A stretch of 64,000 nucleotides of DNA, from NCBI GenBank assembly GCA_943369355.1, contig CALRMX020000002.1, positions 372,001 through 436,000 on the forward strand. Reading direction: 5' to 3'. The notes under the pieces are model-generated. The model worked only from the letters and a program-made list of their open reading frames with translations. It ran no database searches and was not told the DNA's origin. The translations under genes were made by a program, and so were the position numbers. This DNA comes from UBA7662 sp943369355. GTDB taxonomy: Bacteria; Bacteroidota; Bacteroidia; UBA7662. This document shows, one piece after another, positions 26,105 to 35,148 of this stretch. Each line of letters begins with the position of its first letter. The first letter of the stretch is position 1.

Positions 26105-27055
26105 ATGCAAAGCAGCATTCCTTCAGTCGATCTGGCTGACTTTTTATCTAACGACAAGCAGCGCAAGGCTGCATTTGTTCAAGCACTTGGGCAGGCTTAC
26201 GAAACGGTGGGTTTTGTGGCTGTTAAAAATCACGGTCTCAGCGATGCCTTAAGTAGTGCTCTTTATTCGCAGGTGCAGCAGTTTTTTTCGTTACCGCAAG
26301 ACATAAAGACACAATATGAAATTGCAGGATTAGCCGGACAACGTGGTTATACCGGCTTTGGTAAAGAACACGCCAAAGGAAGAAGCACCGGTGATTTGAA
26401 GGAATTTTTTCAGTTTGGTCAGGAGGTAACCGACGGCGACGCCATTAAAAGCGAATACCCCGACAATGTACAAGTGCGCGAATTGCCTGATTTTAATGCC
26501 AAAGCCCGCGAAGCTTATGCCACCTTAGAACAGAGTGGCCGCCAGTTGCTGCGTGCCATTGCCCTGTTTCTGGAGCTCGACGAAAATTACTTTGATGAGC
26601 ACATTCACAACGGCAACAGCATTTTACGGGCTATCCACTACGGGCCTATCACCGAGGAGCCCAAAGACGCTGTTCGAGCCGCCGAACACGAAGACATCAA
26701 CTTAATCACCTTGTTGATGGGTGCCTCTGCCGAAGGCTTGGAAGTGCTGAATAAAAACAACGAATGGGTGGCCGTAACGGCATTACCTGAGCAGGTGGTG
26801 GTGAATGTTGGCGATATGTTGCAACGTTTAACTAACAACCGCTTAAAAAGTACTACCCATCGCGTAGTGAATCCACCTCGAGAAAAGTGGGGTAGCTCGC
26901 GTTATAGCATACCCTTTTTCTTACATCCACGTTCGGGTATGCGCCTCGATTGCCTCCCGCAATGTGTAACTCCTGAAAATCCGTTGCATTATGCGCCTAT
27001 TAGTGCTGGCGAGTATCTCGATGAACGCCTACGCGAAATCGGCTTAAAGAAGTAA
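26105..27055 (+). CDS. Isopenicillin-N-synthase-like 2OG-Fe(II) oxygenase
   Basis: A 316-residue cytoplasmic oxygenase with the iron ligands H195, D197 (in EHEDIN) and H252 (in TTHRV), and the co-substrate pair R266-x-S268 (SRYSIPFF). The N-terminal DIOX_N segment is present (SIPSVDLADFL, GFVAVKNHG). Substrates of this bacterial subfamily are mostly unknown. The chromate transporter gene starts one base after its stop, so the two are probably co-transcribed. Confidence 0.88.
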   Translation: MQSSIPSVDLADFLSNDKQRKAAFVQALGQAYETVGFVAVKNHGLSDALSSALYSQVQQFFSLPQDIKTQYEIAGLAGQRGYTGFGKEHAKGRSTGDLKEFFQFGQEVTDGDAIKSEYPDNVQVRELPDFNAKAREAYATLEQSGRQLLRAIALFLELDENYFDEHIHNGNSILRAIHYGPITEEPKDAVRAAEHEDINLITLLMGASAEGLEVLNKNNEWVAVTALPEQVVVNVGDMLQRLTNNRLKSTTHRVVNPPREKWGSSRYSIPFFLHPRSGMRLDCLPQCVTPENPLHYAPISAGEYLDERLREIGLKK

Positions 27056-27056
27056 A

Positions 27057-28241
27057 ATGACCTTTCTGCCAGCCGAACAGCGTGGGTTTCTGCGCGATGT
27101 GCTAACCTTGGGGCTCTCGTCTTTCGGCGGTCCACAGGCGCATATCAGTTTGATGCTGGATTTGCTCGTGGAAAGACGTAAGCTGTTCAGTGAAAAAGAG
27201 CTGATGGAGCTCAATGCGCTCTGTCAGTTTTTGCCAGGCCCCACCTCCACACAAACTCTCACAGCGATCGGTCTTCGGTTAGGAGGCCAGCGTTTGGCGT
27301 GGCTCACCCTGCTGGTTTGGATTACGCCGGCTTGTTTGCTCATGACCATGATAGCGCTCATGTTCCACTACATCGAAGGAGAAGGCTTTGAGTTGGAGGT
27401 GCTCCGTTTTGTTCGGCCCATAGCCATTGGTTTCATTACTGTTGCCGCGTGGCGGTTGACCAAAACCATGCTTTCAGATGCCATGAGCCGGATTATCTTG
27501 GCACTATCGGTCGTGCTCACGCTACTGTTGACCAGTTCATTTATATTTCCCACTGTATTGCTCATCGGTGGATTGATTAGCAACTATTGGCCACAGGAAG
27601 AACCACAAAAAGAGCAATACAACCTGCGAAACATACGCTGGCAGAGCTTTTGGGTGTTTCTCAGCATTTTCACCCTGGCTGCAGTATTGGGTAATGTATT
27701 TAAAATCAAAGAGTTGATTCTTTTTGAAAACATTTATCGCTTCGGGAGTTTGGTTTTTGGAGGTGGTCAAGTACTCATTCCCATGATGTTTGAGCATTAT
27801 GTGCAGGTAAAGGAATTTATGAGTCCCGAGCAGTTCTTGTCGGGTTATGGAATTTCACAAGCCATTCCGGGACCGGTGTTTTCGTTTGCGGCGTACATAG
27901 GCGCCATGGTATTCCAAGATGCTGGGCAGATGAAAATGTTGTTGGGCGCAGCGATTGGGGCTGTAGGCATTAATTTGCCGGGCACCTTATTGATTTTTTT
28001 TGTGTACCCGGCCTGGGAAGAGCTCAAAAAAATGCGGACAGTAAAAAAGTCGCTCAACGGGTTAAATGCCGCCGCCGCAGGCTTGATGGTTGCCGCGGCC
28101 ATTTTGTTACTTCAACCCATCGGCTTCAACGCAATTAATCTCGGAGTAGTTGCCGCCACTTTTGTATTGAATTATCAGCTTCGCTTGCCGCCATTGCTCA
28201 TCGTTACGCTAGGCTTGATAGGTGGATTATTGGTGCTTTAA
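27057..28241 (+). CDS. chrA: Chromate transporter, ChrA family
   Basis: A 394-residue inner-membrane protein with two homologous halves, each with the ChrA pattern. The first half has LSSFGGPQAHISLM and FLPGPTSTQT; the second has FGGGQVLIPMM and AIPGPVFSFAAYIGA. The family exports chromate, often by proton exchange, and some members may move other anions. It follows the oxygenase gene with a single intervening base. Confidence 0.9.
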   Translation: MTFLPAEQRGFLRDVLTLGLSSFGGPQAHISLMLDLLVERRKLFSEKELMELNALCQFLPGPTSTQTLTAIGLRLGGQRLAWLTLLVWITPACLLMTMIALMFHYIEGEGFELEVLRFVRPIAIGFITVAAWRLTKTMLSDAMSRIILALSVVLTLLLTSSFIFPTVLLIGGLISNYWPQEEPQKEQYNLRNIRWQSFWVFLSIFTLAAVLGNVFKIKELILFENIYRFGSLVFGGGQVLIPMMFEHYVQVKEFMSPEQFLSGYGISQAIPGPVFSFAAYIGAMVFQDAGQMKMLLGAAIGAVGINLPGTLLIFFVYPAWEELKKMRTVKKSLNGLNAAAAGLMVAAAILLLQPIGFNAINLGVVAATFVLNYQLRLPPLLIVTLGLIGGLLVL

Positions 28242-28282
28242 GCCGCCCCATTTTCGTATTTTCGAGCCAAAATTAACTCACT

Positions 28283-29482
28283 ATGTACGCCAACAGCCTC
28301 AAACCCGTGCTCGATAAAGAACTCGCCGACATTCGTGAAGCAGGTCTTTACAAGAAAGAACGCATCATTACCTCGTCGCAGGATGCTGAGATCACGCTCG
28401 ATAGTGGGGAAACCGTGCTGAATTTTTGTGCCAACAATTATCTCGGCTTATCGAATCATCCGCGGGTAATTACTGCGGCTAAAGACGCGCTCGACACACA
28501 TGGTTTTGGCATGTCGTCGGTACGCTTTATTTGTGGAACGCAAGACATACACAAAGAACTCGAGCAGCGAATAGCTCGCTTTTATCACACCGACGACACC
28601 ATTCTATATGCGGCAGCTTTCGATGCTAATGGAGGCGTATTTGAACCCCTATTTGGCGAGCAAGATGCCATTGTAAGCGATTCCCTGAATCATGCTTCAA
28701 TCATCGATGGCGTTCGTTTGTGTAAGGCAGCCCGCTACCGCTACGAAAATAACAATATGGCCGACCTGGAAGCTCGGTTGCAGGAAGCCCGAGCAGCAGG
28801 ACATCGCAACATCATCATCGTAACCGATGGGGTATTTTCGATGGACGGCTATGTAGCTCAACTCGATAAAATAGTTGCCTTGGCCAAAAAATACAATGCG
28901 CTAACCATGATAGATGAATGTCATGCTGCGGGATTTTTAGGCGCTACGGGCCGAGGAACACCCGAGTTATGTGGCGTGATGGGCGAAATTGATATCATCA
29001 CAGGCACGCTAGGTAAGGCGCTTGGAGGTGCTATGGGAGGCTACACCACCGGTCGAAAAGAAATCATTGAGCTGCTCCGTCAGCGTTCGCGTCCGTATTT
29101 GTTTTCCAATTCATTGGCCCCGGCAATTGTAGGCGCAAGCATCGAGGTATTTAAGATGCTCGATGAAACTACCGCCCTCCGCGATAAACTCGACCGCAAT
29201 GTGAAACATTTCAAAGCGGGCATTAAAGCAGCGGGTTTCGACATCAAAGACGGCGAATCGGCGATTGTGCCCATCATGCTGTACGATGCCAAGTTGAGTC
29301 AGGATATGGCCGACCGTTTGCTAAAAGAAGGTATTTACGTGATAGGATTTTTCTTCCCGGTTGTTCCCAAAGGACAGGCGCGTATACGTGTTCAACTTTC
29401 GGCTGCTCACGAAATTGATCATCTCGATCGCGCAATCGCTGCCTTTACAAAGGTAGGCAAAGCGCTTGGGGTGATCAGCTGA
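28283..29482 (+). CDS. kbl: Glycine C-acetyltransferase (2-amino-3-ketobutyrate CoA ligase)
   Basis: This 399-residue PLP enzyme of the alpha-oxoamine synthase family cleaves 2-amino-3-ketobutyrate with CoA to glycine and acetyl-CoA in threonine breakdown. It has the PLP lysine K245 in TGTLGKALGG, DECHAAGFLG (211-220) and NNYLGLSNHP near the N-terminus. Length and pattern fit Kbl better than BioF or serine palmitoyltransferase. A threonine dehydrogenase gene is not adjacent. A TATTTTCG box at 28257-28264 may be its promoter. Confidence 0.92.
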   Translation: MYANSLKPVLDKELADIREAGLYKKERIITSSQDAEITLDSGETVLNFCANNYLGLSNHPRVITAAKDALDTHGFGMSSVRFICGTQDIHKELEQRIARFYHTDDTILYAAAFDANGGVFEPLFGEQDAIVSDSLNHASIIDGVRLCKAARYRYENNNMADLEARLQEARAAGHRNIIIVTDGVFSMDGYVAQLDKIVALAKKYNALTMIDECHAAGFLGATGRGTPELCGVMGEIDIITGTLGKALGGAMGGYTTGRKEIIELLRQRSRPYLFSNSLAPAIVGASIEVFKMLDETTALRDKLDRNVKHFKAGIKAAGFDIKDGESAIVPIMLYDAKLSQDMADRLLKEGIYVIGFFFPVVPKGQARIRVQLSAAHEIDHLDRAIAAFTKVGKALGVIS

Positions 29483-29504
29483 ACCACAGGGCTGCCCAGA
29501 AGGT

Positions 29505-30710
29505 TTATTCGGTCGGCAGCTTTACGGCGTTAAGCTGCGCCATCATGCTGTCGCGTACCACTTCAAATTGTGGCAAGAGAGCTTTGGGTAGCGGGTCGGC
29601 AGCGGGTTGTTGGATGCGCTTAGGGTCGACTTGTTGGCCGTTTTCCCAAAAGCGAAAGCAAAGGTGCGGACCAGTAGCTAATCCAGTGCTACCCACATAG
29701 CCAATCACTTGACCTTGGCTCACTCTTGCCCCGGCACGCATGCCTTTTGCAATGCGGCTCATGTGCAAATACCCTGTTGAGTGGGTTTTGTTGTGTTTGA
29801 TTTTTACAAAGTTACCGTTGCCGCCACGGTATCCAGCTTCCACTACCACGCCATCGCCGATTGTTCGAATTGGCGTGCCCGTGGGTGCTGCATAATCGGT
29901 ACCCAAATGCGCCTTGTAGCGCTTCAGCACCGGATGGAAGCGTTTCATGCTGAATTTGCTGGTGATGCGTGAAAACTCAAGCGGCGCCTTGAGATAGCGC
30001 TTTTTCATGCTTTCCCCTTTTTCGTTGTAATATTGGTTGGGTTTGCCGTTATCGAATAGGATGGCCACATGGTTTTTGCCTCGTGAATTGAACTCGGCGG
30101 CCAAGATGCGACCCATACCGTAGGGCTTGCCTTCTACTTGCTTTTCTTCGTACACCACTCTGAAATAATCGCCTTTTTGCACCGAGAAGAAGTCTACTGT
30201 CCAGTCGAAAACTCCAGCTAGATTTACGGCTAATTCTTGGGTAGCACCAGCATCAAGCACGGTTTGGAACAACGAACTGGTAATCACACCGCCAAGTTTT
30301 TTAATCTCGGTAGTGACTGGTCGATCAAAGCGATTAATCTTGGGTAAAGAATCCCGAAAATCTACTATGTAGTAGGTGATCGGGTCATGTTCGTATATCC
30401 AATACAAAAGTGAACTGCTGTCGCGGAGCGTGGTATAGTTTTTACCCACCCGAATGTTACGGGTATCAAATATTCCGTTGGCGACATCTACAAATTGTTG
30501 AATTTGCTGGCCATCGAGACCCTGCTTGTTAAGAATAACACTCATGTTATCCCCGTTTTTTACGGTCAGAGTGTCTACTTGGAGCGAATCGATAGCAATG
30601 CCATACAACAAAGTAGGTGCAACTACAGGCGCTTTCTCCTTTTTGCTTTGGGAGCAAGCGGCTGCGAGCAGTAAGAGTAGTAAAGTAAGTAGTCGATACT
30701 TATGCGCCAT
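29505..30710 (-). CDS. M23-family peptidase lipoprotein with Cys in place of a zinc His
   Basis: A 401-residue lipoprotein (signal with LLAAACS, cysteine at about 19) that probably cuts peptidoglycan cross-links. The LytM-type domain is at about 240-360: H268 and D272 in HLGTDY, H316 in YLHMS, then GPHLCF with H349 and C351. The second His of the usual HxH is a cysteine, which could still bind zinc. An N-terminal OapA/LysM-like region precedes it. The ATG overlaps the end of idi by 11 nt. Confidence 0.87.
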   Translation of the reverse strand: MAHKYRLLTLLLLLLAAACSQSKKEKAPVVAPTLLYGIAIDSLQVDTLTVKNGDNMSVILNKQGLDGQQIQQFVDVANGIFDTRNIRVGKNYTTLRDSSSLLYWIYEHDPITYYIVDFRDSLPKINRFDRPVTTEIKKLGGVITSSLFQTVLDAGATQELAVNLAGVFDWTVDFFSVQKGDYFRVVYEEKQVEGKPYGMGRILAAEFNSRGKNHVAILFDNGKPNQYYNEKGESMKKRYLKAPLEFSRITSKFSMKRFHPVLKRYKAHLGTDYAAPTGTPIRTIGDGVVVEAGYRGGNGNFVKIKHNKTHSTGYLHMSRIAKGMRAGARVSQGQVIGYVGSTGLATGPHLCFRFWENGQQVDPKRIQQPAADPLPKALLPQFEVVRDSMMAQLNAVKLPTE

Positions 30711-31254
30711 GCCCTCCCTGTTGGGCGCGATGGGCTTTCACGCGTTCGTAAACGTGTTTAAACCAATACGTAAATTGTCCGGGGTCGTTGGCCAGCATTA
30801 AATCGATACCTGCGAAACTTACCCAACGATATTCATGCACTTCTTCAGGGTCGGGAAGTACCGCATCGTTGTATTCGCCCACGTATACGTGATCGTATTC
30901 GTGTTCGATTAGGCCATTTTCGAAATCGGTGCGATACACAAACGAAAAGGCTGGTGCAATGGCGCACTGGAAGCCCATCTCCTCCTGTAGGCGACGTAAG
31001 CACGCGGCCTCGGTAGCCTCACCGGGAGCAGGATGACTGCAACAAGTGTTCGTCCAAAGTCCGCCTGAGTGATATTTGTGCAAAGCGCGACGCTGCAGGA
31101 GCAGCTGACCATCGCGGTTAAAGACGAAAACAGAAAACGCACGATGCAATACCCCGTCGATATGTGCCTGCATTTTTGGTGCAGTGCCAAGTTCGCGGTC
31201 GTGTTCATCAACAAGTATCACCTGCGGCTCGAGTGTAGACAAAACGTTGTTCAT
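30700..31254 (-). CDS. idi: Isopentenyl-diphosphate delta-isomerase, type I
   Basis: A 184-residue Nudix-fold enzyme that interconverts IPP and DMAPP. The catalytic cysteine lies in TNTCCSHP (C71/C72), the metal/acid residue in EHEYD (E119), and the Nudix-like helix in RRLQEEMGF. It is essential after the mevalonate pathway, whose other genes lie at 42.5-46.8 kb. It overlaps the M23 gene by 11 nt and follows the CoA transferase gene after 67 bp. Confidence 0.95.
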   Translation of the reverse strand: MNNVLSTLEPQVILVDEHDRELGTAPKMQAHIDGVLHRAFSVFVFNRDGQLLLQRRALHKYHSGGLWTNTCCSHPAPGEATEAACLRRLQEEMGFQCAIAPAFSFVYRTDFENGLIEHEYDHVYVGEYNDAVLPDPEEVHEYRWVSFAGIDLMLANDPGQFTYWFKHVYERVKAHRAQQGGHGA

Positions 31255-31321
31255 TGGTTGCCCAATAATAGCCTTTTTTGGCCGCCTTTGGAAACAGAAT
31301 TGGTGTTAAATGGGCTTTAGT

Positions 31322-32422
31322 CTATTTCAGCTCATTCAATAAGGCCTGATGCTCGCCCAAATGAGGTGGCGGTGAAAGCTGATTTTGACCTTCAGTAAAC
31401 ACTGCCGTGCGCCAACTCCGTAACCCATTGGCTCGTATTTCGATCGATTTAGCTGCTGGCAATGCGGCTACTTCCGACATTCGGTTGATACGTCCGAAAG
31501 GAATTTTGTTTTTTTCGAGTGCCTCGATGAGCGACGAGCTGTTTTGCCTTGCAAAAGCCTCTGCGAGTAGGGCATTCACTGCTTCGCGATACTGCACTCT
31601 GCTTTGATTACGCTGATAACGCTCATCATGGGTGATACCGAGAATTTTACACAAACTTTCGAATTGTTGGTCGGTACCTACGGCCAGTACCAAGGGCACT
31701 GCATCGGCGGTTATGAACGGCCTACCATAAGGCACGATGTTCGGATGCTCGTTGCCCAAAGGCTTTGGCTCAATGCCGCCTACCAGGTAGTTGGTTCCTT
31801 GGTTTACCAATGCGGCAATGGCCGATTGAACCAGAGAAACCTCTACTCTTCTGCCCAAACCGTCGATTTCGCGCTGCCACAAAGCCAGAAGTAAGCCCTC
31901 TTTAAGTTGATGGGCAGCCAAAACATCCACCAAAGCCACTGGCATTTTGAACGTATTCCCAGGCTCACCGTTTAGGGCCATAAATCCGGCTTCGGCCTGA
32001 ATGATGGCGTCGTAACCTACACGGGGATCCTGGCTTCCGTAACCGCTAATTTCTCCGCCTATGAGTTTGGGATACTTCGTGTGTAGGCTCGACCACGAAA
32101 GTTGAAACCTTTGTGCATCGCCCGGTTTAAATGAGGTTAAAAGAACATCGGCTGTTTGCAGAAGCGCATGAAGCTGTTGTTGCCCCGAGCTTAGGTTTAA
32201 GTCGATAATTACCGCCTTTTTACCCCAGTTCACCGCACAGAAGTAAGCGGGCCTGTCGTTTTCGGCCGCTTCGGTTTTCAGCTTCCACGAGCGGGTTACA
32301 TCGCCGGTAGGTGCTTCTACTTTGATGACTTCGGCACCCAATTCGGCGAAAAACATGCCCACGCTTGGGCCTGCCAATACCGAGGCAAGCTCAATCACCC
32401 GAATTTTGCGGGGAAGTTTCAT
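31322..32422 (-). CDS. CoA transferase family III (CaiB/BaiF)
   Basis: The 366-residue protein has the family III pattern VIELASVLAGPSVGMFFAELGAEVIKVE at the N-terminus, GYDAIIQAEAGFM, and the catalytic aspartate in ALVDVLAAH. Such enzymes move CoA between carboxylic acids; the substrates here are unknown. At 366 residues it is somewhat shorter than the usual 390-440. Its start overlaps the queA stop by 4 nt. Confidence 0.87.
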   Translation of the reverse strand: MKLPRKIRVIELASVLAGPSVGMFFAELGAEVIKVEAPTGDVTRSWKLKTEAAENDRPAYFCAVNWGKKAVIIDLNLSSGQQQLHALLQTADVLLTSFKPGDAQRFQLSWSSLHTKYPKLIGGEISGYGSQDPRVGYDAIIQAEAGFMALNGEPGNTFKMPVALVDVLAAHQLKEGLLLALWQREIDGLGRRVEVSLVQSAIAALVNQGTNYLVGGIEPKPLGNEHPNIVPYGRPFITADAVPLVLAVGTDQQFESLCKILGITHDERYQRNQSRVQYREAVNALLAEAFARQNSSSLIEALEKNKIPFGRINRMSEVAALPAAKSIEIRANGLRSWRTAVFTEGQNQLSPPPHLGEHQALLNELK

Positions 32423-33636
32423 ACCGTTTTCGCCTTGCTATCTATCCACAGTAACGAGCTGTCGCCATAACTCAAAAAGCGATAGTCGTTGGCCAAAGCG
32501 TGCTCGTAAACCCGCATCCATTCGCTGCCAATGGCGGCCGATACCAAAAGCAGTAGGGTGCTGTTGGGTTGATGGAAATTGGTAATTAAGGCATCTGCTA
32601 TCCTGAATTGATAGCCGGGAGCAATCATGAGTGCGGTAAAAGCAGGAACACGGGCATCACCCAATTTTGTAAGCTGGTGCTTTAAGCGGGTAAGTGCTGC
32701 TTTTATGGTTGGAGGATGCTCAAATTCGTACGGGGTAAATTGGTGTATTTCGGGAAGAACAGCATCTTCTTTCAATAAGAGCGCGCCCATCCAATACAGA
32801 CTTTCTACGCAGCGTAAGGCCGTGGTGCCGACAGGGATGATGGGTCCATCGTGGGTGAGCAAGCGGTCGATTAAGGCTGTATCGATCAAAAGTTCCTCCC
32901 GATGCATGTCGTGCTCGGCCATGGTTGCAGCTTTTACCGGCTTAAAGGTTCCTGCACCCACGTGCAGGGTCAGCTCCTGCTGCTCGATTCCTCTGTGTTT
33001 GAGTTCGGCCAGAACTTGTTCGCTGAAATGTAGACTGGCAGTTGGTGCTGCAACCGACCCATCGTAACGGGCAAATACCGTTTGGTAACGTTCGGCATCG
33101 AGTTGGCTATCGGGGCGATGCATGTACGGTGGTAGAGGAATATGTCCGAGTTGCTCAAGCAACTCGGCAAAACTCAGCTCTCGCGGCGTCCAGCTGAATC
33201 GTATTTCCCAAGCATCGCCTGCAGCCCGCACACGGCTGGCGGTAAGCGTAATGCCACCTGCCGAAAGCAAGAGTACCCCTTCTTTCCATCGGCGGTTGTT
33301 TCCAATCATGCACAGCCAGCTAGCTTCTCCTTTTTGAAGCATGGCTTGCTGCAGTTCGGCAGTTGGTTGCAGAGGTTCGAGGCAAAACAACTCCACAGTG
33401 GCACCACTCTGCTTTGGAAATAGGAGTCGTGCACGAACAACACGGGTATTATTGAACAGCAAGAGGCTGTTTGCAGGCAGTATCTTGGGCAAATCGCGGA
33501 AAATATGGTCCTGCACCTGCCCATCGCGGTAGTGCAGTAACTTAGATCCATCCCTTTCTGGCAAGGGCTCTTGGGCTATTCTATGCTCGGGAAGCTCATA
33601 GCTGAAATCCTGTATGCGTAATTCGCCTGGGTGCAT
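32419..33636 (-). CDS. queA: tRNA preQ1(34) S-adenosylmethionine ribosyltransferase-isomerase
   Basis: A 405-residue enzyme of queuosine biosynthesis that transfers the ribosyl group of SAM to preQ1 in tRNA. Clear motifs are FSYELPEHRIAQEPL, LLLFNNTRVV, HVGAGTFKPV and NFHQPNSTLLLLVSA. The start at ATG 33636 (MHPGELRI) is preferred to 33657, which adds seven residues foreign to the family. It lies 36 bp after the PAS gene and overlaps the CoA transferase gene by 4 nt. Confidence 0.95.
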   Translation of the reverse strand: MHPGELRIQDFSYELPEHRIAQEPLPERDGSKLLHYRDGQVQDHIFRDLPKILPANSLLLFNNTRVVRARLLFPKQSGATVELFCLEPLQPTAELQQAMLQKGEASWLCMIGNNRRWKEGVLLLSAGGITLTASRVRAAGDAWEIRFSWTPRELSFAELLEQLGHIPLPPYMHRPDSQLDAERYQTVFARYDGSVAAPTASLHFSEQVLAELKHRGIEQQELTLHVGAGTFKPVKAATMAEHDMHREELLIDTALIDRLLTHDGPIIPVGTTALRCVESLYWMGALLLKEDAVLPEIHQFTPYEFEHPPTIKAALTRLKHQLTKLGDARVPAFTALMIAPGYQFRIADALITNFHQPNSTLLLLVSAAIGSEWMRVYEHALANDYRFLSYGDSSLLWIDSKAKTV

Positions 33637-33672
33637 AAGTACGTATTGAGGCCACAAAAATACGTGCGGAAC

Positions 33673-35022
33673 TTAATTTCTGCCGCTGGCTTTGTAGATG
33701 TTATCGCGAATGATGGTATCGAGTTGGCGGCAGAGTGGCCAAAGCAGGTCGTACAACTGTCGGTTTTCTGGATCGAGGCCACGGGGATCGAGTATTTCGA
33801 AAATACCTAACATGGATGACAAGGGTTGTCGGATGACATGCGATTGGTTGAACGAAATCTCAGAAATGGTCTTCGATTTTTCGGCAATCAGCTCTGAAAA
33901 AGATTTTAATTCATGGATATCAGCAGCGGTAAACGAAACACCTATCAGCTCGTTTTCATGATTGTAAACGGGATAATAGTGAAAACGGAACCACCTTCTC
34001 AGTTGGTCGGGCATGACAATGTCTTTTTCCAAGTGCGTGGCTTCGCCTTTTAGTGCTTTGTGAAAATGATCGTAAAAATCGCCCTCTGTGCCCGGTATGA
34101 TCAATGTCCGAAAATCATCGCCCACATAGGTTTCTCGGCCATAAATCTGAGAAATACTCAAGTTGGCCTTACGGTTGAATGCCAGTACTCTAAGTTGCGG
34201 ACTGATGAGTAAAAAAGTATCGGTGCTGCTGTCGAAAATCGAGCGCAAAACCGTTTCGTTTCTAAGGTGTTCCTGTTGCACCTTTTTTACTTCGGTGATG
34301 TCGCGCATGAGTATGGTAAGGCCAACATCGGTGGGATAGATGGTAATGGCAAACCAATGATCGGTTTCCTCCACCCATTGCTCAAAACGTTCCGGTTTTT
34401 TGCTTTGGATAGCGAAATCACAATGCGTCCAAAAATTTTGATAAGGGGTATCATTAAAGTGCTCCCGTATGTCTTCGCCAAGCAAGTCTAATCGCCTTTT
34501 GCCCAATATTTTAAGTGCCGCATCGTTGATGGTCATTACTCGATGGTGATTATCGAGTTGGTACAAGCCATCGGGGAACTGGTTGATTACTTGTTCAAAG
34601 GCCTGCTGAAATGCCGATAACGCACTCGACTCTTTTTCGGCTCGGGTGTAATCGTGCCCAACTGCCAAAAGTACTTTTTCGCCATTTTCTAGGAGTAGCG
34701 ACGACAATTCCCAACGGCCATAGTCGTAAGTACTTTTACGGGGAGCTTTTTGCCTTACTTGCAGTTCCATCAACAAATCGTTTGCTTTAAGAACAGCATC
34801 GCCTGCTTCCCAGGCCCGGTTCACATCGTCGGGGTGAAGAAAAATGGCAAACGACTGGCCTACCCAGCTTTTACTTCTGGGCGCAGGATATTTACGGTCA
34901 AAAACCGTGTTGGTCCACAAAAAACGACATGCATGGTCGAACAGCACTACATAATAATAACCCGACTGGCGCAAGGCCTTGGGCACTATGCTCGAAATAT
35001 CTGCTGGGTACAAAGTCGACAT
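33673..35022 (-). CDS. Triple-PAS protein with a histidine-kinase DHp segment but no ATPase domain
   Basis: The 449-residue protein has three PAS domains (about 10-130, 135-250 and 255-372). A helical segment (378-445) follows, with a phospho-acceptor-like histidine H395 in NQSHVIRQPLSSMLG. The HATPase domain that should follow is absent, and the protein ends soon after. There are no membrane segments. It may be a truncated kinase, a phosphorelay or dimerisation partner, or an adaptor. It is the first gene of a minus-strand run with queA. Confidence 0.8.
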   Translation of the reverse strand: MSTLYPADISSIVPKALRQSGYYYVVLFDHACRFLWTNTVFDRKYPAPRSKSWVGQSFAIFLHPDDVNRAWEAGDAVLKANDLLMELQVRQKAPRKSTYDYGRWELSSLLLENGEKVLLAVGHDYTRAEKESSALSAFQQAFEQVINQFPDGLYQLDNHHRVMTINDAALKILGKRRLDLLGEDIREHFNDTPYQNFWTHCDFAIQSKKPERFEQWVEETDHWFAITIYPTDVGLTILMRDITEVKKVQQEHLRNETVLRSIFDSSTDTFLLISPQLRVLAFNRKANLSISQIYGRETYVGDDFRTLIIPGTEGDFYDHFHKALKGEATHLEKDIVMPDQLRRWFRFHYYPVYNHENELIGVSFTAADIHELKSFSELIAEKSKTISEISFNQSHVIRQPLSSMLGIFEILDPRGLDPENRQLYDLLWPLCRQLDTIIRDNIYKASGRN

Positions 35023-35148
35023 AATTGCTAAGCAAATTAGTCAAGCATGCCCAAATAACAATACGGTGAGCATTTCGGTGCCATAAATACCTCAAACTGG
35101 GTAGTTGAAAACGAATGCAGTACACATTAATAAATATGTAATGTGTAT

